From Bryobacterales bacterium (GTDB lineage: Bacteria; Acidobacteriota; Terriglobia; Bryobacterales; Bryobacteraceae): a stretch of DNA of 14,077 nucleotides. A model generated the notes under the pieces. That model was given only the letters and a program-made list of their open reading frames with translations. It was not told where the DNA came from and made no database searches. The stretch lies in NCBI GenBank assembly GCA_003517725.1, contig DOZZ01000260.1:16114-30190 (forward strand). Reading direction: 5' to 3'. Positions 6,762 through 13,475 of this stretch are shown here, one piece after another (position 1 is the first letter of the stretch; each line of letters starts with the position of its first letter). Made by a program: the position numbers and the translations under genes.

Positions 6762-7802
6762 ATGATTCTGCCTTCTAGTTACGTGGTCACCGCCGCGCTG
6801 ATCGCGATCGCCCTGATCTGCCTTGGATCCTGGGCTAATCTTTACAAACTCACCAAAGGCTGGCGCTTCGAGTTGTTCTATTTCGATTTCGCGATTGCGG
6901 TCGGGCTGACCGCGCTCGTGATTGGCCTGACCTTCGGCAATATGGGATTCGATGGCTTCACCTTAATCGACGACATTCTGCATGCCGGGCGCAGACAGGA
7001 GTTTTTTGCGCTGGTTGGCGGCGTTTTGCTGAACCTGGGAACGATGTTCCTGCTGGCCGTGGTTTCGATCGCCGGCTTGTCGCTGGCATATCCCACGGTG
7101 ATCGGGATCGGCGCCGCCCTTACGGTGTGCATTAGCTACGCGCTCGCGCCGCAGGGCAATCTGATGCTGCTCTTCACCGGCCTCGGCATGCTACTGGTGG
7201 CCGTGGTCTTCAATCTGCTCGGTTACCACAACTACCTTTCGGTCAAGCTGATTGAAAACATCAAATCCGGAAAAGTGAAGAGCCTCCGGACCACGGTCAA
7301 CCTTAAAGCTATTGTGCTGAGCCTGGTCGGCGGCGTGATGGTTGGCGCGGCCTACCCCATCATTCAAATGGCGGCGTACCGCGATGTCGACAACGAAAAC
7401 GGCGTGGGCCCTTACGCGCTGGCCCTGCTGGTGGCCATGGGCGTTTGCTTCTCCGCTTTCGTCTTCAACCTGTTTTTCATGAACGTGCCGGTCGAAGGTC
7501 CGGTGCTCGAAATTTCGGCGTACTTCAAGAGCAAGTTCAAGCAGCACCTGCTTGGTTTTGCGGCCGGCGTGATCTGGTGTATCGGAATGGAAGCGGGGCT
7601 GGTGGCGGCCACGGGTCAGGGCGCCGGCAAGATTGCGCCGCAGGTGGTGTTTGGGGCCACGCGCGGCTCGATGGTGCTGGGGGCGCTGTGGGGCGTGCTG
7701 GCGTGGAAAGAGTTTTTTGACAGCGATACGCGCTGGAAATCGTACATCTGGCTAACCATGTTGCTGCTGGCCGTCGGAACCGTCATGATCACCATCGGCT
7801 GA
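6762..7802 (+). CDS. GRP/ureide-permease-like sugar or nucleobase-derivative transporter (DMT superfamily)
   Basis: Integral membrane permease of about ten helices, no ATP-binding part, most likely a proton-coupled importer. The first helix ends in CLGSWANLYKLT, followed by WRFELFYFDFAIAVGL. The GSWAN and WRFELFYxD pattern is the hallmark I associate with the bacterial GRP/RhaT-like and plant ureide-permease families. Further conserved-looking spots are LSLAYPTVIGIGAAL and FGATRGSMVLGALWGVLAWKEF. The open frame reaches back to a TTG at 6717, but I start at the ATG at 6762: the 15 extra residues are polar, and the ATG is immediately followed by the first helix, giving 346 residues. The start lacks a Shine-Dalgarno. 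It lies 45 bases after the ArnT-like gene on the same strand and converges on the prepilin peptidase with a 1-base gap. Substrate (sugar, allantoin-like or other) is unknown. Confidence 0.85.
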   Translation: MILPSSYVVTAALIAIALICLGSWANLYKLTKGWRFELFYFDFAIAVGLTALVIGLTFGNMGFDGFTLIDDILHAGRRQEFFALVGGVLLNLGTMFLLAVVSIAGLSLAYPTVIGIGAALTVCISYALAPQGNLMLLFTGLGMLLVAVVFNLLGYHNYLSVKLIENIKSGKVKSLRTTVNLKAIVLSLVGGVMVGAAYPIIQMAAYRDVDNENGVGPYALALLVAMGVCFSAFVFNLFFMNVPVEGPVLEISAYFKSKFKQHLLGFAAGVIWCIGMEAGLVAATGQGAGKIAPQVVFGATRGSMVLGALWGVLAWKEFFDSDTRWKSYIWLTMLLLAVGTVMITIG

Positions 7803-7803
7803 G

Positions 7804-8634
7804 TCAGAGTTTTCCGGCATACCATTCGACCATTGGTCCGCCGACCGTGATGGCCAGCATGCCGCCGATTCCCAAAAACACGCCGAAGGGCAATTCGTAT
7901 TCCGACGCATTTTTGCGCGTGATCCGGATATAGGCGAGCCCCACGATGCTGCCCAGCAGCGAGCCGGCGACCAGCGCGAACAGCGCGCCGCGTGTTCCTA
8001 AAAACGCGCCCATCATGGCCATCATCTTGACGTCGCCGAAGCCCAGCCCCTCGCGGTGCCGGATCTTCTCGAAAAGATAGCCGGTCAGCCACAGTATGCC
8101 GGCGGGCACCAGCGCGGCAACCAGGCTTTCCGCGATGGACAACGTCCGCTGGCCGGCCGAAAAGCCGGCCAGCAGCGCCAGCAGATGCACGGTCGAATCG
8201 ACCACCGGGGTGAACCACGCGAACACCACGCCCATCAGCGCGCCGCCGATGGTCAACTCATCCGGCAACAGCCGGGTCTCGAGATCGGCGAAAGTCAACG
8301 CTATTAAGATTGCGCTGAACACGCAGTATTTGGCGGCGCCGACCGATGCGCCAAAACGCCAGACGAACCAGAAAAAAGCGGCTGCCGTGAGTACTTCGAC
8401 CAGCGGATAGCGCCAGGCGATGGGAGCGCGGCAGTGGCGGCATTTGCCGCGCAACAACAGATAGCTGGCGACCGGCACGTTGTCGTACCAGGCGATGGGC
8501 TTTTCGCAGCCGGTACAGAACGAACGGGGCCGCACCACCGAGAGACCGCGCGGCCAGCGGTAGATGCAGACATTCAGAAAGCTTCCGATCAACAGGCCGA
8601 AGAGCCCCGCCAGCAGTGCTTCAAGCAGCAGCAT
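7804..8634 (-). CDS. pilD: Type IV prepilin peptidase / N-methyltransferase (A24 family)
   Basis: Bifunctional inner-membrane enzyme that cleaves the leader of type IV prepilins and type II secretion pseudopilins and methylates the new N-terminus. The bacterial two-part layout is complete: first helix with GSFLNVCIYRWPRG (17-30), then the cytoplasmic zinc domain with two CxxC pairs (C40/C43 and C65/C68). The aspartyl protease core has D117 in TFADLETRLLPDELT and D201 in GLGFGDVKMMAMMG, the two catalytic aspartates, with eight or so membrane helices overall. The 276 residues fit the family (about 250-290). The ATG lies inside the end of the preceding glycosyltransferase, a 14-base overlap, so it is co-translated or co-transcribed with it. 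No pilin or secretion gene is in the window; the enzyme presumably serves machinery encoded elsewhere. Confidence 0.96.
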   Translation of the reverse strand: MLLLEALLAGLFGLLIGSFLNVCIYRWPRGLSVVRPRSFCTGCEKPIAWYDNVPVASYLLLRGKCRHCRAPIAWRYPLVEVLTAAAFFWFVWRFGASVGAAKYCVFSAILIALTFADLETRLLPDELTIGGALMGVVFAWFTPVVDSTVHLLALLAGFSAGQRTLSIAESLVAALVPAGILWLTGYLFEKIRHREGLGFGDVKMMAMMGAFLGTRGALFALVAGSLLGSIVGLAYIRITRKNASEYELPFGVFLGIGGMLAITVGGPMVEWYAGKL

Positions 8635-9499
8635 GCAATTGTTCCCGGTACACGCGCAGCGTGGCCTGCACCATCAAGCTTTCCGTGAAACGCAGTTCGA
8701 TGGTGCGGCGCGCGTTTTCGATGATGGCGCGGCGCGGGCCGTCGGGTTGCAGCAGGAGTCGCAAGGCCGATTGTATCGACCCTGCGTCATGGCGCACCAG
8801 AATGCCGTTCACGCCATCGTGGATCACCTCGCGGATGGCCGGCAGATCGCTGGCGGCCACCGGCACGCCGCGCGACATGGCCAGCAGCAGCGCCGAACCC
8901 AGGCCTTCGCTTTCGCTCAGATACAACATCACGGCCGCCTCCTCCAAATCACTTTCCAAATTGTGCATGATCCGCACCGCGGGCCAGCTCTCGCGCGCTA
9001 AAGCCGTCAGTTTGCCGGCGGCCAGAACCGCCGTGTTGCCTTCCGGCACGCTGGGCAGCAGGGGCACGCCGTCATAAATTACCGAGATTCGCGCGGCGTC
9101 GATACCGGCGGCCAGCAGTTGCGAGGCGACGTGATGCGAGACCGCTATAAAGTGCCGCGCGCGCCCGTATTTCCAGCGCGAAAGCGGACTTGAACCTACC
9201 GCAAACGCCACGCGCCGAGAGACTACCAGGCGACGGCATCCCGTCAAAGCGGCCCAGGTGTGGCTGTGCGCGTCGTGCGCGTGCACCAGATCGAACCCGG
9301 CCGCCGTGCGCGCCAGACGCAGTGGAGAGAACGCTTCGACCGGGAGTCCTTCGGCTTGCGCCCGTTCGAAGAGCGGCGCTCCTGCCGTCGCCAGCAGCAG
9401 CGTTTCGACGCCCGCCGCGTACAGACCGCGCAGCAAGCGCAGCACCTGCCATTGGCCGCCGCGCATCGTCCGGCCAATGTCCACCTGCAGCACGCGCAT
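8621..9499 (-). CDS. Family 4-type glycosyltransferase, shortened C-terminal domain
   Basis: GT-B fold glycosyltransferase expected to add a sugar during envelope polysaccharide or lipopolysaccharide-core assembly in the cytoplasm. The N-terminal domain is normal: MRVLQVDIGRTMRGGQWQVL at 1-20, FDLVHAHDAHSHTWAAL at 69-85, FIAVSHHVASQLLAAG at 117-132, and VIYDGV at 140-145. The C-terminal domain is short. Between AVLAAGKL (157-164) and NLESDLEEAAVMLYLSESEGLG (180-201) only about 20 residues lie where relatives have about 50, so the GDGP-type nucleotide loop is missing. In EGLGSALLLAM the second glutamate of EX7E is L206. At 292 residues it is well below the usual 350-400. I start at the ATG at 9499, whose A is the last base of the upstream TAA (TAATG), and not further upstream at 9631, because residues before it do not look like the fold. 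Possibly altered in activity. Confidence 0.85.
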   Translation of the reverse strand: MRVLQVDIGRTMRGGQWQVLRLLRGLYAAGVETLLLATAGAPLFERAQAEGLPVEAFSPLRLARTAAGFDLVHAHDAHSHTWAALTGCRRLVVSRRVAFAVGSSPLSRWKYGRARHFIAVSHHVASQLLAAGIDAARISVIYDGVPLLPSVPEGNTAVLAAGKLTALARESWPAVRIMHNLESDLEEAAVMLYLSESEGLGSALLLAMSRGVPVAASDLPAIREVIHDGVNGILVRHDAGSIQSALRLLLQPDGPRRAIIENARRTIELRFTESLMVQATLRVYREQLHAAA

Positions 9500-10245
9500 T
9501 AACGGTTGCTCATGGTGCGCGCCTTGGCGTATTTGAGGAACGTGTAGAGCGCGGCCATGTAGGCAATGGTCAGTCCTTCGCGGCCGTCCAGAAATCCGCG
9601 CCGCAGCAGGTACGATTTCAGAAAGGTCCAAGGTGGGTCGAACAGCAGGTACGCCATCGGCACGGGCCGGCGGTTGGCCACCAGCTCTTCGGCCGCCAGC
9701 GTGGTGTAGCGGTCGAGCGTCTTCAAGTGCTCCGACAGCGAGCCGCAGGTAAAGTGCAGCAGATTTTCGCGCAGATGCCCGACGCGGCCGTTGACGCGCA
9801 CGCTCTCGTGCACATATTTACCGGTCCACTCGGCTTTGCGCCGGTCATACAGCCGGACCTTGCGGTCGGGATACCAGCCGCTATGCAGAATCCATCGGCC
9901 CAGGTACTGCGCCAGGCGCGGCATGGTGTAGGCATCGTAGCGCGGGCCGTTTTTTTTGATGGTCCAGATCTCGGCTTCGAGCGCCTCGCTGAGCGCTTCG
10001 TCGGCATCGAGCGACAGAATCCAGTCGTTGGCGGCGCAGGCGGCGGCGCGGTTCTTCTGCTCAGCGTAGCCGCGCCAGGCGCAATCGACCACGCGCGCCC
10101 CTAGCTTTTCGGCCAGCTCGATGGTGCGGTCCGAGGAGCCGCTATCGACCACCAGGATTTCATCGCAGCAGCGCAGGCTCTCAATGGAGCGGGCGATGTT
10201 GCGCTCTTCGTTGAGGGTGATGATGGTCGCGGTGATCTTCAGCAT
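9499..10245 (-). CDS. WaaE/KdtX-like family 2 glycosyltransferase
   Basis: GT-A fold inverting glycosyltransferase resembling WaaE/KdtX, which adds glucose to heptose in the lipopolysaccharide inner core; the donor here is not proven. Residues 1-20 form the first strand and nucleotide-binding segment (ITATIITLNEERNIARSI). ILVVDSGSSDRTIELA at 30-45 carries D34, and WILSLDADEALS at 75-86 holds the D80-A-D82 metal motif. The family's later signatures are present: GWYPDRKVRLYDR (123-135), KYVHESV (143-149) and the C-terminal LKSYLLRRGFLDGREG (208-223). The 248 residues are typical. The ATG at 10245 is immediately preceded by a hairpin element that could occlude its only Shine-Dalgarno-like GGAG. 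Its stop shares one base with the next glycosyltransferase start, so the two are translationally coupled. Confidence 0.94.
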   Translation of the reverse strand: MLKITATIITLNEERNIARSIESLRCCDEILVVDSGSSDRTIELAEKLGARVVDCAWRGYAEQKNRAAACAANDWILSLDADEALSEALEAEIWTIKKNGPRYDAYTMPRLAQYLGRWILHSGWYPDRKVRLYDRRKAEWTGKYVHESVRVNGRVGHLRENLLHFTCGSLSEHLKTLDRYTTLAAEELVANRRPVPMAYLLFDPPWTFLKSYLLRRGFLDGREGLTIAYMAALYTFLKYAKARTMSNR

Positions 10246-10310
10246 GTGGGGGAGTGCTCCACACGATCCAGGCGGGCTGAAGCCCGCTGCAGGCTGAAAG
10301 CCTGCCCCAC
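10246..10310. repeat. REP-like tandem hairpin element
   Basis: Two perfect stem-loops sit one base apart: GCGGGCT-GA-AGCCCGC (10272-10287) and GCAGGCT-GAA-AGCCTGC (10289-10305). Both have a TGAA-containing tip, so they look like diverged copies of one unit. An outer pairing GTGGGG (10246-10251) with CCCCAC (10305-10310) can enclose both arms, giving a multi-branched fold. The enclosed part also has GGAG (10251-10254) facing CTCC (10257-10260). The element fills most of the 92-base gap between the M50 protease and the WaaE-like gene, and its edge touches the latter's ATG. Such GGGCTGAAGCCC and GGCTGAAAGCC units resemble dispersed palindromes I recall from acidobacterial genomes; copy number here is unknown. 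Confidence 0.75.
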
Positions 10311-10337
10311 GGTTGCTGCCACCTTTCCCGGCATTGG

Positions 10338-11303
10338 TTAGAAGCGTTGCACGATCGGCGCTAGCGTAAACGATAACAGGAAGATCAGCAGCCCGACCCA
10401 GCCCAACCTGGCGCGCGCGTCCCCGATAGCGTCGCGATCGTAGATGGACGGATGCCGGCGCGCGAAGATGAACAGCAGCCCAGCCCAGAACAGCCAGCCG
10501 TGCCAGAAGAAAATTCCGATCGGGACCAGCGCCGCGATGGCCAGCCGCGTAATCAACTTATGGCGCCGGCTGAACAGGGAATAGATGATGTGGCCGCCGT
10601 CTAGTTGCCCGATAGGTAACAGGTTCAGCGCGGTGGCGAAGATGCCCACCCATGCGGCGCGCGCGATGGGGTGCAGGTAGAGATCAGCCGTGTGCACGCC
10701 CGGGAAGATGGTGCGTTCGAGTAGCCAGAGCACCGGCGGGGTGCCGAAGGACAGGCTGCCGGCCGCGCCTATGCCCGGCAGGACCTTTGAAAAAGCGAGC
10801 CCCACGCCCAATGCCGGTAGCAGAAATAGGAAGCCGGCGATGGGTCCGGCAATGCCCACGTCGAAAAGCTGCCGCCGCGAGTAGATTGGCGAGCGGATGC
10901 GGATGAACGCGCCTAACGTACCGGTGAACGTAGGCGCCGGCAGAAAGTAAGGCAGCGACGCATCGATGCCGTAGTAAAGGCACGCGACGTAGTGGCCCAT
11001 CTCATGGGCGAACAGAATGGTCAGCAGGGTCAGCGCGAACGGCAGCCCGCTGATCAGCGCCGCCGGATGCTGCCACAGCGTCAGCAGCGCGTCCCAATCG
11101 CGGTCGACATCGAAAGGCGGCAGGTTCTGGTCGAAATTGAACTGGAAGCGCGAGCCGATGGCGGCCGTAGTGACCAGCGTCAGCGCCAGCAGCAGCACGT
11201 GGAGCCAGAGGCGGTTACTCTGGCGCACCTGGCGGTAAGCGTCTAAAACGAATTGGGATTCGAGGCGCGGCGGCGCGCCCATGGGAATCTCGGAGAACGC
11301 CAC
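10338..11303 (-). CDS. M50 (site-2-type) intramembrane zinc metalloprotease, EGY-like
   Basis: Polytopic membrane protease that cuts substrate helices within the bilayer, usually to release regulators or process membrane proteins. The zinc motif is H100-E101-M102-G103-H104 (FAHEMGHYVACLYYGI), inside a membrane helix. The third zinc ligand is D235 in NLLPIGQLDGGH (227-238). After HEMGH come YFLPAP, GTLGAFIRIRSP and RRQLFDVGIAGPIAGF. These read like the EGY branch of site-2 proteases in cyanobacteria and plants and in many bacteria. No PDZ domain is present. About seven to eight helices span 321 residues. The start is ambiguous: the GTG at 11303 has AGGG five bases upstream, while an ATG seven codons later also fits; I use the GTG. 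It lies 24 bases after the HU gene on the same strand. Substrate is unknown. Confidence 0.93.
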   Translation of the reverse strand: MAFSEIPMGAPPRLESQFVLDAYRQVRQSNRLWLHVLLLALTLVTTAAIGSRFQFNFDQNLPPFDVDRDWDALLTLWQHPAALISGLPFALTLLTILFAHEMGHYVACLYYGIDASLPYFLPAPTFTGTLGAFIRIRSPIYSRRQLFDVGIAGPIAGFLFLLPALGVGLAFSKVLPGIGAAGSLSFGTPPVLWLLERTIFPGVHTADLYLHPIARAAWVGIFATALNLLPIGQLDGGHIIYSLFSRRHKLITRLAIAALVPIGIFFWHGWLFWAGLLFIFARRHPSIYDRDAIGDARARLGWVGLLIFLLSFTLAPIVQRF

Positions 11304-11327
11304 GTTGGCCCTGTTGACCTGCCGCGC

Positions 11328-11597
11328 CTATTGCAGGGTTTGCAGTTCCTTGCCCGGCTTGAACCGCACGGCCTTGCCGGGCGGAATCGAGACCTCGGCG
11401 CCGGTCCGCGGGTTGCGGCCAATGCCGGTTTTGCGGGGCTTGACGTTGAAGACGCCAAAGCCGCGCAACTCGATCCGATCGCCATGTTCGAGGGCCCGCT
11501 TCATCGATTCGAAGACCGTTTCCACCGCCATTTCGGCTTTGGTTTTGGTGATGCCGGTCTTGCTCACTACTTCGTTAATGATGTCGAGCTTGATCAA
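11328..11597 (-). CDS. HU/IHF-family DNA-binding protein
   Basis: Small nucleoid-associated protein that binds and bends DNA as a dimer. The 89 residues match the family (about 90-100). Residues 1-40 are the helical dimerisation part (MIKLDIINEVVSKTGITKTKA). ELRGFGVFNVKPRKTGIGRNP at 43-63 gives the beta-saddle and the start of the arm, and RNPRTGAEVSIPPGKAVRFKPG (61-82) is the DNA-minor-groove arm with its intercalating proline near P63. FGVFNVKPRKTGIGRNPRTG is slightly nearer IHF-alpha than classic HU, but no specificity can be claimed. The start is a TTG at 11597, settled by a strong GGGAGG four bases upstream and by the family's usual N-terminus. It has a near-consensus promoter and heads the minus-strand run that includes the M50 protease. 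Confidence 0.96.
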   Translation of the reverse strand: MIKLDIINEVVSKTGITKTKAEMAVETVFESMKRALEHGDRIELRGFGVFNVKPRKTGIGRNPRTGAEVSIPPGKAVRFKPGKELQTLQ

Positions 11598-11601
11598 AAG
11601 G

Positions 11602-11607
11602 CCTCCC
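11602..11607 (-). promoter_or_regulatory. Ribosome binding site fixing the TTG start of the HU gene
   Basis: GGGAGG on the minus strand, four bases before the TTG at 11597. It is one of the strongest Shine-Dalgarno matches in the window and decides the non-ATG start. Confidence 0.85.
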
Positions 11608-11620
11608 GTGCCGCGACAGT

Positions 11621-11639
11621 CAACTAGATGATAGAGTTG
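11621..11639. promoter_or_regulatory. Imperfect 19-base dyad over the HU promoter -10, possible operator
   Basis: CAACTCTATCATCTAGTTG on the minus strand is an imperfect palindrome: five perfect outer pairs (CAACT/AGTTG), two inner pairs, two mismatched pairs and a central base. It spans the -10 hexamer and the predicted transcription start of the HU gene and ends 12 bases before the flavin reductase ATG. Its size and position suit a repressor site for one or both genes. No regulator is known from the sequence. Confidence 0.4.
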
Positions 11640-11657
11640 AGTTTAGATCCATGTCAA
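11628..11657 (-). promoter_or_regulatory. Sigma-70-type promoter of the HU gene
   Basis: TTGACA (11657-11652), an 18-base spacer and TATCAT (11633-11628) match the housekeeping consensus in 6 of 6 and 5 of 6 positions. The predicted start is near 11621, leaving a leader of about 24 bases that contains the GGGAGG ribosome site. The -35 lies inside the first codons of the divergent flavin reductase gene, so the two transcription units overlap head to head. Confidence 0.75.
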
Positions 11658-12163
11658 GCGAGACGGTCCCGAGCGCGGTGGCGAATCTCGATGCGCACCG
11701 CTTCCGGCGGGCTTGCGCGCGATTCGCGACCGGTGTCGCGATTGTCACTATTCTCGACGGCGACGGCGCGCCGCACGGCATGACGGTCAACTCCTTCACC
11801 TCGGTTTCGCTCCACCCGCCGCTGTTCCTGGTGTGCATCGACCACCGTGCCTCCATCTATCCCAATTTCCGCAAAGGACGCTCGCTGGCCATCAACGTTC
11901 TGCGCGCCGAGCAGCGCGATCTGTCGGTGCGCTTCGCCCGGCCCGGCGCCAGCCGCTTCCATCTGACTGACTGGAAAGCGGGCGTGACCGGCGCCCCGTT
12001 ACTGCCCGGCGTGCTGGCCACACTGGAAGGCAAGATTTCGCATACAGTAGAGGCCGGCGACCACTTGATCGTCCTCGCCGAAGCGTTGAACGTGACCGCG
12101 GGCACGGGACACCCGCTCGCATATTTTGAAAGTAAATACCACACACTCGGAGGTCTTCCATGA
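11651..12163 (+). CDS. Flavin reductase-like FMN-binding split-barrel protein
   Basis: Predicted NAD(P)H:flavin oxidoreductase of the HpaC/flavin reductase-like family, which supplies reduced FMN or FAD to a partner monooxygenase. The split-barrel signatures are in order: RRACARFATGVAIVT at 19-33, then GMTVNSFTSVSLHPPLFLVCID at 43-64, which cradles the flavin phosphate. NFRKGRSLAINVLRAEQ follows at 72-88, then GDHLIVLAEALNV at 137-149 and PLAYFESKYHTL at 155-166. The 170 residues are usual. The first ten or so residues are poorly conserved in such proteins, and the start ATG at 11651 has only a weak ribosome site, so a slightly later start is possible. Its stop overlaps the next start (ATGA), so it is translationally coupled to the oxidoreductase. 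No flavin-dependent monooxygenase is visible downstream in the window. Confidence 0.92.
   Translation: MSSETVPSAVANLDAHRFRRACARFATGVAIVTILDGDGAPHGMTVNSFTSVSLHPPLFLVCIDHRASIYPNFRKGRSLAINVLRAEQRDLSVRFARPGASRFHLTDWKAGVTGAPLLPGVLATLEGKISHTVEAGDHLIVLAEALNVTAGTGHPLAYFESKYHTLGGLP
12149..12153 (+). promoter_or_regulatory. Ribosome binding site of the Gfo/Idh/MocA gene
   Basis: GGAGG six bases before the ATG at 12160, located inside the end of the flavin reductase gene. It fixes the start of the oxidoreductase and indicates strong independent initiation despite the ATGA overlap. Confidence 0.8.
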
Positions 12164-13464
12164 ATCGCAGACATTTTCTGATGAGCACGGCGGCCGTTGC
12201 TACCGGCGCGATAACCAAGGGCATCGCCAGCCCTAACGACACGGTGCGCGTGGCGTGCATCGGCGTCCACGCCCAGGGTAATTCGCACATTAGAGCCTAT
12301 TTGGGGATGCCCAACGTGGAGATCGCGGCGGTCTGCGATGTGGACGAGAACGTTCTCAACATGCGCCTCGACCAGATCGAAAAGGCCGGGCGCAAACGGC
12401 CTGCCTCCTACTTCGACCTGCGCAAGCTGCTGGAAGACAAAAACATCGACGCCATCTCGATCGCCACGCCCAACCATTGGCACACGCTGCAGGCCATCTG
12501 GGGCTGCCAGGCAGGCAAAGACGTGTATGTGGAGAAGCCGTGCTCCCATAACATGTTCGAGACGCGCCAGATTGTGGCGGCCAAGAACAAGTACAACCGC
12601 ATCGTGCAGCACGGCACGAATAGCCGCTCCACCGTGGCGCTGCGCGAGGCCATGCAGAAGATTCAGGAAGGCGTAATCGGCGACGTCTACATGGCTCGTG
12701 CCGTGGTCTTCAAATGGCGCGATACCATCGGGCGCAAGCCGGTGGAACCCGTGCCGGCCGGCGTGCACTACGACCTGTGGACGGGGCCCGCCCCGAAGCA
12801 CGAGTTCACGCGCAACCGTTTTCACTACAACTGGCACTGGTTCTGGGACTACGGCAACGGCGATCTGGGCAACCAGGGCATCCACGAGATGGACGTCGCG
12901 CGCTGGGGCCTGGGCGTGCAGCATCCCACGCTGGTGAGCGCCATGGGCGGCCACTTCATGTTCGATGACGATCAGGAGACGCCCAACACGCTCAACTGCC
13001 AGTTCGAGTTCACCGACGGCGGCCGCCGCAAGCTGCTGGTCTTCGACCTGCGGCACTGGATGTCCAACAACGAAGCGGGGATTGGCAAGCACGGCCCGAA
13101 CGACCCGAACACGGTCGGCAACCTGTTCTACGGCTCCAAGGGTTACATGGCCATTGACGGCTACGGTTCATATAAAACTTACCTGGGCAAGAGCAACGAA
13201 CCGGGGCCGACGCGCTCGGAAGGCGGCAGCAACTGGGCCAACTTCATCGCCGCCGTGCGCAGCCGCAAATACGATGAACTGAACGCGCCCATCGAAGAAG
13301 GCGCACTCTCGACGCAACTGGTGCACCTCGCGAATATCTCGTACCGCACTGGCCGCACGCTGCACTTCGACGCCAACAAGTTCGAAGTGACGGGCGACGC
13401 CGAGGCCAATAAATACTTCACCCGGCAGTACCGCGCGCCTTACGTGGTGCCGCAGAAGGTATAG
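12160..13464 (+). CDS. Gfo/Idh/MocA-family oxidoreductase with Tat-type signal
   Basis: NAD(P)-dependent sugar or polyol dehydrogenase family protein, probably acting on a carbohydrate or inositol-like substrate. Residues 2-17 carry a twin-arginine pattern (NRRHFLMSTAAVATGA), so export in folded form is likely. The Rossmann part starts at 28 (TVRVACIGVHAQGNSHI) and continues through VCDVDEN (58-64), ATPNHWH (102-108) and the family's VEKP (124-127, with E125-K126-P127). The substrate domain has NWHWFWDYGNGDLGNQGIHEMD near 224-245, with H242 the likely catalytic residue region; this sequence pattern is common in acidobacterial and planctomycete members. Notable is G35-V-H-A-Q-G40, where the second glycine of the classical GxGxxG is histidine. 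The 434 residues are normal for the Tat-type branch. It overlaps the flavin reductase by 4 bases and lies 11 bases before the alpha-oxoamine synthase. Substrate unknown. Confidence 0.93.
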   Translation: MNRRHFLMSTAAVATGAITKGIASPNDTVRVACIGVHAQGNSHIRAYLGMPNVEIAAVCDVDENVLNMRLDQIEKAGRKRPASYFDLRKLLEDKNIDAISIATPNHWHTLQAIWGCQAGKDVYVEKPCSHNMFETRQIVAAKNKYNRIVQHGTNSRSTVALREAMQKIQEGVIGDVYMARAVVFKWRDTIGRKPVEPVPAGVHYDLWTGPAPKHEFTRNRFHYNWHWFWDYGNGDLGNQGIHEMDVARWGLGVQHPTLVSAMGGHFMFDDDQETPNTLNCQFEFTDGGRRKLLVFDLRHWMSNNEAGIGKHGPNDPNTVGNLFYGSKGYMAIDGYGSYKTYLGKSNEPGPTRSEGGSNWANFIAAVRSRKYDELNAPIEEGALSTQLVHLANISYRTGRTLHFDANKFEVTGDAEANKYFTRQYRAPYVVPQKV

Positions 13465-13475
13465 CCGGGGCCGGC

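Noticed and set aside
9500..9631. Upstream extension of the family 4-type glycosyltransferase to 9631.
   Set aside because: The added 44 residues lie inside the WaaE-like gene in another frame and do not resemble the GT-B start. The TAATG overlap at 9499 gives a natural start.
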